Below are positions 1 through 11,047 of a stretch of DNA of 64,000 bases, piece after piece. The stretch is from positions 5,648,589-5,712,588 of the forward strand of contig OX235268.1 of the NCBI GenBank assembly GCA_944472135.2, given 5' to 3'. The stretch comes from Trichobilharzia regenti (Eukaryota > Platyhelminthes > Trematoda > Strigeidida > Schistosomatidae). The notes under the pieces are model-generated. The model was not told the DNA's origin. It saw nothing but the letters and a program-made list of their open reading frames with translations, and did no database searches. A program made the position numbers and the translations under genes. The stretch's first letter is position 1. The number at the start of each line of letters is the position of its first letter.

Positions 1-90
1 TGTCAAACTCTATTGATTCTCTTCACTCATCTTCTTGTCTACCTCTGTGTGCTATTTGGAACGTGGCAACTCGAACTGCTGCACATCCAT
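1..90 (+). repeat. RTE-like 3'-UTR fragment, cut by the window edge
   Basis: The reverse complement of this stretch matches about 2133-2220 and 59215-59300, which lie next to TCTG-type tails of RTE-like elements. Here the repeat runs in the opposite orientation to those copies. No coding sequence remains. Confidence 0.6.
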
Positions 91-91
91 T

Positions 92-290
92 GTTATCGAC
101 CAAAGTTATCGACTAATAAAGAATAAGCCATACGACGAGAAAAGTCAAATTTGAAGTCAATAAAAACGATCAATAAAGATATGTAAATTAACAACTAATC
201 ATTTGTGAAGAATTCAGATGAGTTTACTTCAAACTAAAGCTTGCACTGAAGATGTCTAGAAGGAGAATGAGGGAGGGATTTGACAAAAGT
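92..290 (+). repeat. PLE-type end repeat, copy 1
   Basis: It shares a long block (tatcgactaataaagaataa and the sequence after it) with 3985-4200 on the same strand and with 3165-3392 on the opposite strand. The 3985 copy directly follows a GIY-YIG endonuclease relic, so this is probably the 3' end of a Penelope-like element. Near its right end it reads CTGAAGA followed by TGTCTAGAAGGA, part of a hairpin discussed under findings. Confidence 0.5.
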
Positions 291-1279
291 TACTTCATTC
301 ACTTATCATCTAGGGAGCATTGTCGGAACGGACGAGGATGTCAAATCGAGCGAGAATCAGGAAGGTGAGCGAGAGACACATTCATCAACCTGAAACCAAT
401 CTGGAAATCTTCGTCACTCACTTAGCATCAACAACAAAATTCGGTCGGATTTTCAATACAAACAACATCAAGTCAGTCAGTTTTTCTATACGGATCAGAA
501 ACTTGGCGGGCGGGTCACAAAGAATATTTCCAACAGTCTGTTGGAGACCTTTATCAACAACTACTATCTTCGCTCTATACTGAAAGTGAGATGGCCGGTC
601 CGGAAAGGATCACCAACAAGAAACTATGGGAACAAACAAACAAAACAAGAACCAATCAATCGCCAGCCAACAAATATGCAGGAGAAAGTGAAGATGGATT
701 GGACACTCGCTGAGGAGGCCGCTGGGTGACATCGCACGCGCGTCAGGCCATCGCTCGAGTGGAACCCGAAAAAGAAGTGGCAAGTGGGACGTCAGTGTAT
801 GGGTGACATAAAGGAGATCGTGTGAAGAGGAGTTGAAACAGTATGGATTAACATGGATGCAGGTGAAAAGTACAGAAGACAGAAGCAAGTGGAGACGTGC
901 AGTTGAAGCCGTATTTTCCACTAGGAACCCAAAGGAACAATAATAAGAAAACTTAACCACATGCTGACAGTGCTTGCAAAGAATCGTTAGGTATTGGAAT
1001 GATAGAAATTTGCAGCTCAGATGGATAAGTAATAGCATGTGTTGCAAGGCATATTTAGAATCTGAGGATGTGTTCGAAGATACACAAAATAATCAATAAT
1101 TCTAAGGAAGAAAGGTAGATGTAAAGCCTAGAGAAGTTGAAACTAGGACGACGACAGAGCACAAACACATTTTTGTCCCTGTGACCACTGGTTAAATAGT
1201 TGGAATGTGATTACTAGCGACACTTGTACACTGAAGAATGTAAGTTACACCCTGTTCCACACAACGTCGGAGTGGAACT

Positions 1280-1452
1280 TAGAGTTCTAACGGAAAAAAT
1301 GGACACAAGCGCCCGATGTAGTGAGGGCATATGCGGTCATACATTATGCATATAGATAGTTAGATGCACTCACTCCTGAGCTCTTTCTAAAGTTATACAA
1401 AACATACGTAAGACCACACCTTGAACTGCACAAAATCATTACTCCCCTACTG
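1280..1452 (+). pseudogene. Jockey/CR1-like RT C-terminal fragment, left half
   Basis: Around 1378-1437 the + strand reads LFLKLYKTYVRPHLEL, the familiar 'YK-yVRP-LE' motif that follows the RT domain in CR1/Jockey-type non-LTR elements. The frame is broken by an RTE insertion and resumes at about 1916. The stretch upstream to about 1280 is assigned by proximity only. Confidence 0.5.
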
Positions 1453-1903
1453 TCTGTCTGTTTTCGACATAGAACTTTGCACAAATATGCGGAAGTTCAA
1501 GTCGCCACACTCCGTGTAGCACGCGAAGCAAGAGAAGAAAGTACAAGAAAAGCATAATAGAGACAATGAGCAGAGGTGTGAGACAAAGGGGTAATAACGA
1601 AGAACAATATAGTTTCATTGGAGATCATAAGTCACAAGGAGTGGATGCATCTTCGCCAGCCATTGAGAATGATTATGAGCCATGTCACCAATTGTTTCCA
1701 ACCATAGATTTTTACCGTCCCGAGGACCCCAGCCTGGAAGTCTACACCTTCCTACGTGGCTTAGACCAACTGTTGTGGATTTCATTGACTGGTGAGGCCA
1801 AGTTTTTGTTTGACCGCCGCTAGCTTTCTTCAAGCCTGACCCTATATTCGCTAACATAGCTCGTCGAGGGAGGCGATGGCTTGGTATACGTAACACATAT
1901 CCT
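1453..1903 (-). mobile_element. 5'-truncated RTE-like element (SR2-type) with target duplication
   Basis: A 451-bp insertion flanked by a perfect 12-bp duplication ACTCCCCTACTG (1441-1452 and 1904-1915). Its left end is a short TCTG-repeat tail, as expected for an RTE 3' end read on the minus strand. At the right end the minus strand encodes the last residues of the RTE ORF2 (LRIPSHRLPRRA and following). Related 3' ends occur at 2102, 55115, 59177 and 62375. It is heavily 5'-truncated and not capable of moving on its own. Confidence 0.75.
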
Positions 1904-2095
1904 ACTCCCCTACTGCTTAGAAAAGACGCTAACCTTTTGGAAAGATTCCAAAGACGGGAGACAAAAGGAGTGATGAGTGTCGGAAATAAACCATATGATG
2001 AACGGCTGGAGAAAATAAGTCTTTCACACTTAGTTACTGTCAGCTTAGTGGTGAATTAATCACTGTATATAAGATTGTAAATGACCAGAATCACA
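1904..2095 (+). pseudogene. Jockey/CR1-like RT C-terminal fragment, right half
   Basis: This continues the reading broken at 1452. The + strand reads DANLLERFQRRETKGV, then a YDERL motif; together they match the 'LE-vQRR-TK...Y-eRL' signature of the region downstream of RT in Jockey/CR1-like elements. Joining across the RTE insertion restores the expected order. A stop follows within about 40 codons, so this is a relic. Confidence 0.55.
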
Positions 2096-2101
2096 CAAAC
2101 T

Positions 2102-2357
2102 TTCTGTCTGGATTCAACATAGAACTTGGCACCGAAGTGCACCAGTTCGAGTTGCCACGCTCCAAATAGCACACAGAGGTAGACAAGAAGATGAGTGAAG
2201 AGAATCAATAGAGTTTGACAAGTATACGAGTGAAACAGAATGGGTAATGGTAGAAAGGAATATGAAAGATTACAGAGACTGAATACATGTGCGCTGGCCA
2301 TTGACAACGATTTTGAGCCATGTCACCTGTTGTCTCAAGCCATTGATTCCTAGAGTC
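2102..2357 (-). repeat. RTE-like 3'-end fragment
   Basis: It is nearly identical to 59190-59452, beginning at TCTGTCTGGATTCAACATAG and ending at the shared word GATTCCTAGAGTC. Only the untranslated 3' end is present. Confidence 0.65.
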
Positions 2358-3164
2358 CTACAGTCACACGAACAAAGGTATTCTGCGATTAAGTACGTTT
2401 GGGCTTCCTCGTGGAAATCCCCGGAGGATAACTCACTAAAGAGCAAAGGTTCGAGTGCGCTCCCACTCCTTTTCACTTCAAGTTTGCCACCCCTCGAACT
2501 CTCTACTGGCAGATATGGCTACTGCGCTGTCCATGGAAAGCTTTAAGTGGAGGCTGGACAATCACGTAGAGACAGAAAGACTGTGTAAAAAATAGCCTAT
2601 CTTCTTAAAACTCACATACTATTAATGGTTATACATCTAAACTAATCTTCTTTACGTTCTCCTTTGTCTTGCTCTTCTGATTACTCCAATTATTACGTTT
2701 CTTACACTGTTATTATTATTATTGTTACCTCTTTTCGGCCACAGCCAAACGACTATCAGGTGTGAAAGGATCAACCCCATTAACAGTAGCAACACGGTCT
2801 AAAAACACACCGCACAATACAGACCATATATAACTAATCCCAGCACCACTACTTCTGGAGTCAACCAAAGCTATAACAGTCCAGTGGCAGGATGAATTAT
2901 GCAGAAGACTAGGGACCTTTACCTTAAAACCGAGAAGCGAGCACAAATCAGATTGCAGAAGGCAGATTAACTTAATGTGCCAAATCTTCACCGTCACTAA
3001 ATCTGATCCAGCAAGAATATTTTCCGGTATATATATGGATTCCAGCTAGGCTATTATTACTTTATCATTGACATGCCTTTTCTTACAGTTTACAAGAACT
3101 TCAACTCTCTGAAAACATCTTACTGTGAAATACAGAAACTACTCTGAGCTGGTTGATTTAATTG
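2358..3164. other. Unassigned stretch
   Basis: No gene or repeat was recognised. ORFs are short and lack recognisable motifs. A small TAT/ATT-rich run lies at about 2708-2726. Confidence 0.4.
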
Positions 3165-3392
3165 TGATGCTTCCACTGTCCTTCTAGACATGAATTCAGA
3201 ACAGGCTTTAATATGAAAAGAATTGATTTGAATTCTCAACGAATGACATAATTAATTGTATCTCCTGACAACCTTTGTTGTGTCTGTCCGTTAATTTGCA
3301 TTCGTATTGATCGCTTTTATTGATTTCGAATTTGACTTTTCTCGTCATGTGGCTTATTCTTTATTAGTCGATAACTTTGGTCGATAATAATG
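3165..3392 (-). repeat. PLE-type end repeat, copy 2 (inverted)
   Basis: Its reverse complement aligns with 92-290 and 3985-4200, including the cgactaataaagaataa block and the ttgtcaggagat block. It is inverted relative to the other two copies. Inverted and partial copies are common among Penelope-like elements. Confidence 0.5.
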
Positions 3393-3729
3393 GATCTGTT
3401 AGTCGTTGGTTTATCTGAGTATCAGGCTTCTGGGAATTTAATGTCGTTTTTGGTGTTTCCACGACTTAAAATGTTTACACTTACCCAGTCAAATTGGTTC
3501 CCGTAGTTATCTACATGCATCTATATAAAAGAGTACATGTTATGTCGTTGGACACCTAATCTGTTTTGGGATTCCGAATCGAACATCTGAGAAGTAGCGG
3601 CTAGAATACTAAAACTAAGATTTGATGAGATGGACATGGCAAACAAGCCAACACTCACTTTATTCACTATTGTGCAGATCAAAGAATCCATCCAACAAAA
3701 AAGATAAGAACAATAGCATTTAAAAAATT

Positions 3730-3984
3730 AATTACGCGAACTGCGATAAACACTATATCGGTCAAATTGGGTATCCCGTCAGACTCAGAACTCAAGAACA
3801 CAAACTAGCTGTCGAGTCATGACATGTTTTCTTTCATATAGATGCAAGCAGAAAATTGTGGACACCAATTTGACTGGGAGGACGCAAGAGTTTGAAACAT
3901 AGGAAACACCAAAAATGCTAGGGAATTTACGGAAGCCTGGCTGGTACCCAGATCAACCAGTGATCGTTAAATACATGACTATAA
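3730..3984 (+). pseudogene. Penelope-like GIY-YIG endonuclease fragment
   Basis: The + strand encodes CDKHYIGQIGYPVRLRTQEH, the core of the GIY-YIG nuclease of Penelope-like retroelements. Later, in another frame, come FDWEDARVL and a REFTEAWL-like segment, both typical of the endonuclease C-terminal part. Stops and frame changes show decay. In PLEs this domain cuts the target DNA so that the RT can prime on it. An end repeat follows at once (3985-4200), which gives the 3' direction. Confidence 0.65.
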
Positions 3985-4200
3985 ACCAAATTTACCAACT
4001 AATAAAGAATAAATCACATGACAATAAAATTCGACTTCCCACAAAAAATGAAAATGAACACTAAAGACGTGAATTAACATTTCATCACAACAATGATTGT
4101 TGTCAGGAGATGCAATTGTATCACTCATGGGGAAAGAATTTAGACGAGTCCACTCTACATTAAAGCTTGTGCTGAAGCGGTGGTGTTGAGGAGGACAACG
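3985..4200 (+). repeat. PLE-type end repeat, copy 3
   Basis: It lies directly downstream of the endonuclease relic and is homologous to 92-290 and to the inverted 3165-3392. Its right part reads CTGAAG, then a GTTG...CAAC hairpin, then GAAAGC. Confidence 0.5.
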
Positions 4201-4668
4201 AAAGCCTCACAATTAAATCAACGAGTTTACAAAACCCAACTAAATCAAAATTATCCACCTGAGCTACACCCAAGTAAAACATTTTGGGGCGACTTCAGGG
4301 TTTCGAGAGGGAGGGAGCAGTTTGGGGGTAGGGGAAACTTTTCATCCCCTAAATAGACCCAAAAACTCCCCAAAAGTTATTTGGGTAAATCCTCTCTGTT
4401 AAAGAAACTAGTCTTGTTAATTATAAAAAATGAATAAAACCAACATTTATACTGTAAAATCTAATTAAGCATGCTAACTTTAGAAGTAAAACATTCTCAC
4501 TTGTGCTTAGTACTCAATGAAAAAACGTATCAATCAACACAACACCAAGTTAATATGACATCAATTACCTTGGATTGGTAATTACACGATCTATCTGCAG
4601 GTAAAGAAGCCCCACAATAGTTAACGACACTAAGTGGCTTTCGACCAAGAGTTGATTTCGGCAGGTGT
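4201..4668. other. Unassigned AT-rich stretch
   Basis: No coding sequence or repeat was recognised. Confidence 0.4.
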
Positions 4669-5268
4669 TTGACACGATTTTCCTACATTAAAAGATTAAC
4701 ATTAAACATGAAGTTTACCTCAGTACACTCATGCTTTTTTATGGTGAACATTTCTGGGAAGCGCCATTTTAATGAGTGCCATGATTTACACACAGAAAGC
4801 ATTGGCAGACGGTCGCAAACTTTCAAATACCTGAGCACTTTTCGAAGTACATACCCTGATCTCTCATACGACATCAAAGCGGACAATATATCTACACGTC
4901 GTTTGCCCCGGAGACTTAAAACATCAATAGAACATAAATTATCTTACGATTTTCTGGCCCCAAAACACCTTTCTTCATCAAAACTGTCAGGGAATACATC
5001 AATCTCCGTAGCAGAAACAGGACTGAAAGTAATTGAAGAGCTTGTGGCATAGCCCGTGTCTTGCATTAAATCTGTTGAAACTCCAGCAGAACAGCCCTCA
5101 TTACGACGTGGTGTAGAAGTATATTCTATTCCAGAGAACTTGCACCTTCCCTTTTCTTTGTGTAACATCGTCAACGATTTGAAACTACAACGTTTCAAGA
5201 GAGCGCCGTTTATTAACGGACTATTTTTCGAGGTAGACAAAGGTCACTTACACTTACTCCTTGCCTAG
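4669..5268 (+). pseudogene. Unrecognised ORF with one in-frame stop
   Basis: One + frame stays open from 4669 to 5268 except for a single TAG at 5050-5052, giving 127 and 70 codons. I recognise no family. The inferred protein is Ser/Lys-rich before the stop. After it comes a segment with PENLHLPFSLCNIVNDLKLQ and a hydrophobic end. It could be a decayed gene copy, a remnant of a repeat ORF, or chance. There is no clear splice signal at the stop. Confidence 0.25.
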
Positions 5269-6802
5269 AAGAAAAGCAATAGGAAAATAAATAGAGATGA
5301 AAAAATTCCTTTGAATATAATTACTACTTAGTGACAGATGTGAGGGGTATTTAACTGGACATTATGGCACCGTTCAATTTTCAATATCCATTATATTTGC
5401 GATAAACCTCTACAAACCTCTTGAATTCTTGTCGTTTTGGAACAAATCTAAATCTCTAACGAATTCCAGCGCAGAAAATACATCCCCTTGATCTTTGTAG
5501 CTACGCTTAACACAATGTGATGAGGTGTGTTAATTCATTTTGAGGGAAATATGTAGTTAGAATGCATGAACTTGTAAGTTTCACCAGTGTGTCAAAGTAA
5601 CCTTGGGGAGTGTGGCGTTATGGAATAGAAGGGAGAGAGAGAATTGCCAAGTACCAAAAATAGGAACTAGCTCAAAATGACTGAAAATACTGCATGATGA
5701 GGATATAAAAAGGACTAGTATTTATGGAAGCTATACAACATGTAAAGTTAGATAGACCAGTGAAACAGAAAAATCCAAAGAGTGCGTTGCTCGCAGTACC
5801 TGTACAATCACCCAGAACAAGGCCGCTTCTCCTACAGATATGCAGAGTCCTTTTGTTACTGTGTATTCGTCTAGCCCCCTTTTGAAGTTGTCGACTGGTG
5901 GGTCAGGTGCCGAGGCACCGGCGATGAATTCCATAAATGACAAATTCTACTGTATGATGATTACGAGTTCTGTTGGGATTACTACGAGATAAGCGACAGC
6001 CCCCTTGAGACACTACATCTTGTTTCGGGAGATTAGACTGTGTACTATTTTATTCGATGCCAGATTCTTCATGTTTGTGTGATCTCTCTGAAGCCTTGCC
6101 AACATTTCCTCAACTATTAGGACTATCCACGACTATACTTTATAAGTGTGGAGAAGTGTTGAAGAGCCTGTGTTGTGTAACAGTTAGCTTATGAAAGTCC
6201 GAGGAAAAGGTTAATGGAGATTAGCTGCATGCGGTAATTCAGTATATGGTAATCACTATCTTGTAAATTCCTCTACTCTTTAGACAGACATCACTCCAGG
6301 ATAATACTGGGTTACCTATTCTTGATTTGAGGACTTTCAAGAGAAATATTTAGCGCCACATTGAGTTAGAAGTGTTGATAACGCGTATCAGCACCACGTG
6401 GACTCGACTACTCTGATTTTGGATCCTGTCCGGTTGTTCTAGTCTGCCAAAGGGTTGGTGGTGCCTGGCTTATCGTTCCTGAAATCATGAAGAACTTTCT
6501 ACAGAATGTTATTTTACTTCAATGTTTCTTTGACGTCGTCATCCATTAGGTGTTCCATCATCTCTGGTACTGTTGGCGGTAGAGCAACATATCTATAGTA
6601 CCACTTGTCGATTCTCCCTATTAAAATCTGTAGATAGGACAGTTTGCTTTAACGAGGTCTAAGACAGCTTACTAATTGGGATGCATAGGACTTGGCATAC
6701 TACCTAAGAAGCAGTGATCTGGTATCATCACATCCAGGGGACTTCCGAGATACGGGTTAGTAGGGTCTTCCGGAAACCCGCTTAAAATGTTTTGAAGACT
6801 AA
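5269..6802. other. Unassigned stretch
   Basis: No gene was recognised. The minus strand around 5880-5945 reads VDNFKRGLDEY, which resembles the last residues of some non-LTR RT proteins, but the match is too short to call. Confidence 0.35.
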
Positions 6803-7157
6803 TGTCAATGTAGTTGAAGATTGAACGACCAATTCTTGGTTGTTTGCTCAAACCCAACTTCCCTATATTTTCGCGGAGGCATCAATACACCAGTCATCGT
6901 CTCATCGGTCGCTGTTCAAAAAGAACGTAAAAAACCGTCAGAAGTAATATCGTGATTTATTATTGCAATATATGTTCATAGACCATAGTTTATTATGCTG
7001 CTATGTTGGTGTTAGAATAAAGAATTCTCGAGTCGCCAATCTGTGTTCTGGTTTTTGCGTCCGTTAGTACTAAGCGTTTGTGAAAGGCTTCGAGGGACAG
7101 CGTGAGGCCCAGCGTAGCACGAGCTGGGCATCAACGGTTTTTGAGACGTGACTGACT
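6803..7157 (+). mobile_element. Solo LTR of the BEL/Pao family
   Basis: It starts TGTCAATGTAGTTGAAG, contains GGTTTTTGCGTCCGTTAGTACTAAGCG and an AATAAA signal (ATAAAGAATTC), and ends GAGACGTGACTGACT. It aligns along its length with the three LTRs of the array at 8820-21918 but in the opposite orientation. No internal region accompanies it. Divergence is clearly greater than between the array LTRs, so it is older. Confidence 0.8.
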
Positions 7158-7944
7158 AGTCTAAACGATGTTAGATATCTGAAAGGGTTACCAGGTTAAA
7201 TGAGAACCGTTAGCTTCTGTACCATTGAGCTGTCTTTCTGGTGCACCGTCTGAAGCTTTAATGACCTCTCTGTTGCTAGGAGGTTCACAATCTTGACTTC
7301 TAACCACACTCACTCTCTGATTTATGCTTTTTCCCGAGCGACGAATCGGCACAGATTTTTGAGATGTTTCGAAACCTCCTGGCTGGTTTAGCCCTCTGAG
7401 ACTTTTGTGCCGTGCTGATTTCTTATAGCAAAGTACCTGCTGCTGACTTGCTTCCCTCCCCAACATCCTTTGCTTGTACCAAGCTATTTTTTAGCCATAA
7501 GATGACACTACGAATATATCTTTAGTCAGTGTTTTCTTTATTATGGGGAGGGAGTTCCTGAAGGCTGTCGTGACAACTCCCTTCAATTACTCCCAGTTCC
7601 CATTATAAGTTATTAGGTAGCACTTCTAATCCCTGGATGCTAAAACAGCTTCTGTCACATGTCAGAGGTTGGCCGTGCTGTAACGGAAACAAGCAGGAGT
7701 GTTATTTCTGGGTGACTATTCCCTGATAACTGGGGTGAGCACCGCCAATGCGCGATCACCACAGTCTATTAGTTCTCCTATACTTAATTTTCCTGTGAGT
7801 ATTTAGGAACCTTTTTTATCAAAATAATCATTAAAATTACCAGCGAGTGGCTCATAATATCGTAGAAGACCAATGGTATTCATGAACCCTTTTCTTCGAA
7901 AGTACGGCAGGGGACAAGTGAATCGAGGAACACCTAGTCAAACA
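7158..7944. other. Unassigned stretch
   Basis: No gene or repeat was identified. Confidence 0.35.
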
Positions 7945-8819
7945 AAAAAGGGCATTCATCACGGATTTGATAAAGAAACACTTAGCATTATGTGCGTTAG
8001 CCTCTATATGCAATCCGTCGTTGATGATGATCACTGAAGCCTGGTGCTCAACTGATATTACGGATTGATAAGTACAATCTTTTTAGAGGGGATAAGGAAA
8101 CAGGTCGTGGGGCGGAACACTTATATACGTTAAACAACTCATTTGTGCAAAGCATTTTAGAAACCCTATTCTGTCACAACTTAATGATTCGGTGTGGGTT
8201 GAAATAAAAGTTCTCAGAAGTAAACCTATCCTTATAAGCTGTGTATACCGACCGCCATCATCCAACCGCGAATAGGATTACGTACTCAGCAACATACTTA
8301 ATGTTGCATCCAATCTTCCCTTCAGTTATAATATAATTGGAGGTGACTTCAATTTGCCTGATATATCACGGCGTACACTTCTTGGACCCTCGAGGTATGA
8401 TAATCTTCTTAATTCCAAAATTACAGGAGGATGGACGCAACATATAAATGTACCTACTAGGTCCGATAATATTCTTGATCTTATATTCACGATCAACGTA
8501 GCACCATCTACAATTCATGTGGGACATGAATTCCCAGGAAGCAATCATAAAACAGTAGCATGTTCGTTTAATATTACTCCAGAAACTATACACAGAAACG
8601 AAGTTAGTCGGACACCTATAAGACTAAACACACATGTTGATTGGGACCTGTATCAGGACTTGATTAGATACTCTAATTGGGATTCCTACTTTACTAATGA
8701 CTCCTTAGAGGAAGTCCTTAAAAACTTCTATGACAATATGCAGTCTGTTAATGATGTCATAGCGCCTGTGAAACTGATTAAATTCGAAATCCCTCAAGGT
8801 GATTTTATCCCAATATCAT
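7945..8819 (+). pseudogene. CR1-like element, endonuclease domain (5' part)
   Basis: Successive + frames read ICNPSLMMITEAWCSTDI, then VYRPPSS, GGDFNLPDIS and, near 8500-8560, DLIFTINV and GSNHKTVAC. These are the ordered motifs of the apurinic-like (APE) endonuclease of CR1-type non-LTR retrotransposons. At least one stop and one frame change interrupt it. The clean ORF 8354-8977 runs into LTR sequence after residue 155. The element continues at 21924 beyond the BEL array, where the frame resumes exactly. Confidence 0.75.
8815..8819. repeat. Target-site duplication ATCAT, left
   Basis: ATCAT directly precedes the first LTR, and the same five bases follow the last LTR at 21919-21923. LTR elements usually duplicate 4-6 bp of target. 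Confidence 0.85.
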
Positions 8820-9177
8820 TGTCAATCACGTCTCATAAACCGTTAATGCCCAGCTCTCGCTACGCTCGGGCCCACGCTGTTCCTTTGAGTTTTCAGAAAC
8901 GCTTAGTAATAACGGACGCAAAAACCAAAACACCGATCTGCCGCTTGTTATTTCTTTATTGTTACACCAACATATAAAAGGAATAAACGAACTAAGGTCT
9001 GTAAACAAATATTACAATAATAAATCGTTATATTACTTCTGACGATGTTTCACTCTTCTTTCTGAACAGCGACCGATGAGACGATGACTGTCGTATTGAT
9101 GCCTCCGCGAAAATCGGGGAAGTTGATTTTGAGCAAACAACCAAGAATTGATCGTTCAATCTTCAACTCCATTGACA
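8820..9177 (-). repeat. BEL LTR 1 (3' LTR of the array)
   Basis: It begins TGTCAATCACG and ends CATTGACA on the + strand, so it keeps TG...CA ends. On the element strand it carries an ACAATAAAGAAATAAC poly(A) signal region. Diagnostic variants are CCTTTGAGTTTTCAG near 8881-8895 and AATCGTTATATTACTTC near 9021-9040. Confidence 0.85.
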
Positions 9178-10138
9178 CTCCCCGGCAAAAAAGGGATCCA
9201 ACCCTTTTTTCCTTCACGATCAATGCACGTTGACTTGGATGCCATTGCGAGAACCTGGGTCACACGGACAGAGCTGAAATGGAAAACAAACAGAAAAGCC
9301 AACACACCACAAGCATACCCACAGCACAATCTCACACATCAATGACGACCTGCGCCTCCAGACAGAGACCTCCTCTTGACATCTTGCAACACAATCGCCA
9401 CTTGCTAGAATGACTCTTGCAGAATGCAACGTGACCATAGCACCACCTCATGATACTCTACGCACATCCTCTTATCTACTCACTACCAATTACCACTGAA
9501 ATCGCTTGTCACTCATTCTGCCTCAGTTCTAGTAGCGGTGACGCATGCGAGCCTCAGTCGTTTACACTCTTTCTCCCCGGCGTGTCGGACCGCAGCTAAC
9601 AATTATCTCCGTGTGCATTTCATTCTCAGCAATAGCCTAGCCTCCCCGGCGTATACGACCCATCTGCTGTCCTTAACATCAATCAATTCATTCATGGATG
9701 TAGAAGACTCGAAACAACTTCAGAAGTAATCACGACGAAAATTTTAACAAAATTACGCAATAACAACAAGATACGAAAACAACAAGTAAACACAATGAAT
9801 CCAAAATACACCAATTGATATGACACACCACACGTATATACAAACAGTACAAACAACCTCGCCGATCATGTCTTGATGGAATTCCTTTGAAGAATTGCAG
9901 GACTTACACCAGTACGCCTACAAACCTTCACAGGTTGACCATTGTAAGTTGTGGAATGTCCGGACACAAACAGAATTACCAACAGCTAGATGACAGATGA
10001 TATCAATTCAGTATATACAATATGAACATATGTACAAAATCACACACCGAGCACATTAGACTGCTCATTGATGCGCTACCCTTTGAAGAATTGTAGGACT
10101 TACAGCAGTACGCCTACAACCCTTCTCAGGTTGACGCT
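9178..10138 (-). other. BEL copy A 3' untranslated region
   Basis: Nearly 1 kb without coding capacity lies between the end of the integrase ORF and the 3' LTR. It begins next to the LTR with CTCCCCGGC; on the element strand GCCGGGGAG is the likely polypurine primer. Two blocks sharing GAAGAATTG-AGGACTTACA and CAGTACGCCTACAA lie at about 9889-9940 and 10083-10135. Confidence 0.6.
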
Positions 10139-11047
10139 CTAGGTTGGAAAATCATCTATTGTTTCATCCTCCGACTCTCTACTCTCAGCACCTTCCAGGA
10201 GACACAGTTTTCTGATATCTCGCACCAACATGCCACAACTAGTTCTCACCTCAACCGTCCTCACCAATCCATCACCACTACAGATCAGCCTTACTACCAC
10301 TCCCAAAGGCCACCTACCTGTGGCACATTTATCTGCTACTAATACTATGTCACCAACCTTTAAGTTTCGGCACAACTTTTTCCACTTGTCCCTGGTTTGC
10401 AATGTTAGAACATACTCCTTTAACCATCTTTTCCAAAATATATCTTTCATGTGCCTGGCTTGTTTCCATCTTTTAATCGTAGGTATTCCTTCCCCGCTTG
10501 CGTCCTCTATGCCAGGGTTGCCTCTCAATAACAATAATTTATTTGGGGTTAACACATCAAAATCCTTGACGTCGTCCCTCACAGGTGATAACGGCCGGTC
10601 ATTTAATATTCGTTCAGCTTCACAAAAAAATGTCTCCAGCGTTTCGTCATTCAAACTCTGGTTTTTAATTATGGAGCTTAAAATACGCTTGATAATTCCT
10701 ATAAGTCTTTCCCATAGCCCACCTCTATGGCTGGCATGTGGTGGGTTGAAGTGCCACTCGATGTTCCTTTTCAGTAACTCTTCCTGAACTCTCGTTTGAG
10801 GACCTTCGAAGTATTCTTTAAGCTCGGCGTGACAGCCAACAAAATTAGTCCCTCTGTCGCTGAACATCATCTTCGGTACACCCCGGCGATTTATAAATCT
10901 ATGTAATGCTAGCACGAATGAATCAGTAGTTAGAGAATGAACCATCTCAATATGCACAGCTCTCATTTTCAAACAGGTGAATAAACAGCCATATCTTTTA
11001 CATAGGGTTCTGCCTCTCTTCACTACAAAAGGTCCGAACAAATCCAC
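10139..11047 (-). CDS. BEL/Pao integrase, catalytic core and C-terminal part (copy A)
   Basis: A 302-codon ORF. It starts at MDLFGPFVVKRGR, the first catalytic Asp region. It continues with KMMFSDRGTNFVG, which holds the second Asp, and GGLWERLIGIIKRIL, which holds the Glu, giving the D,D,E triad of retroviral-type integrases. A DIVLVADK...WPLGVVVRL segment follows, the usual C-terminal fold of BEL/Pao integrases. It overlaps the upstream gag-pol ORF by 25 bases in another frame. The zinc-binding part of integrase is encoded in that upstream ORF, so the enzyme is split by a frameshift at about 11092-11096, not by a natural gene boundary. The protein would insert the cDNA copy into host DNA. 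Confidence 0.85.
   Translation of the reverse strand: MDLFGPFVVKRGRTLCKRYGCLFTCLKMRAVHIEMVHSLTTDSFVLALHRFINRRGVPKMMFSDRGTNFVGCHAELKEYFEGPQTRVQEELLKRNIEWHFNPPHASHRGGLWERLIGIIKRILSSIIKNQSLNDETLETFFCEAERILNDRPLSPVRDDVKDFDVLTPNKLLLLRGNPGIEDASGEGIPTIKRWKQARHMKDIFWKRWLKEYVLTLQTRDKWKKLCRNLKVGDIVLVADKCATGRWPLGVVVRLICSGDGLVRTVEVRTSCGMLVRDIRKLCLLEGAESRESEDETIDDFPT

Noticed and set aside
10230..10787. 185-codon plus-strand ORF inside the BEL integrase region, repeated at 16601-17158
   Set aside because: It is the antisense shadow of the integrase ORF. Its composition follows the coding strand and it has no recognisable domain.
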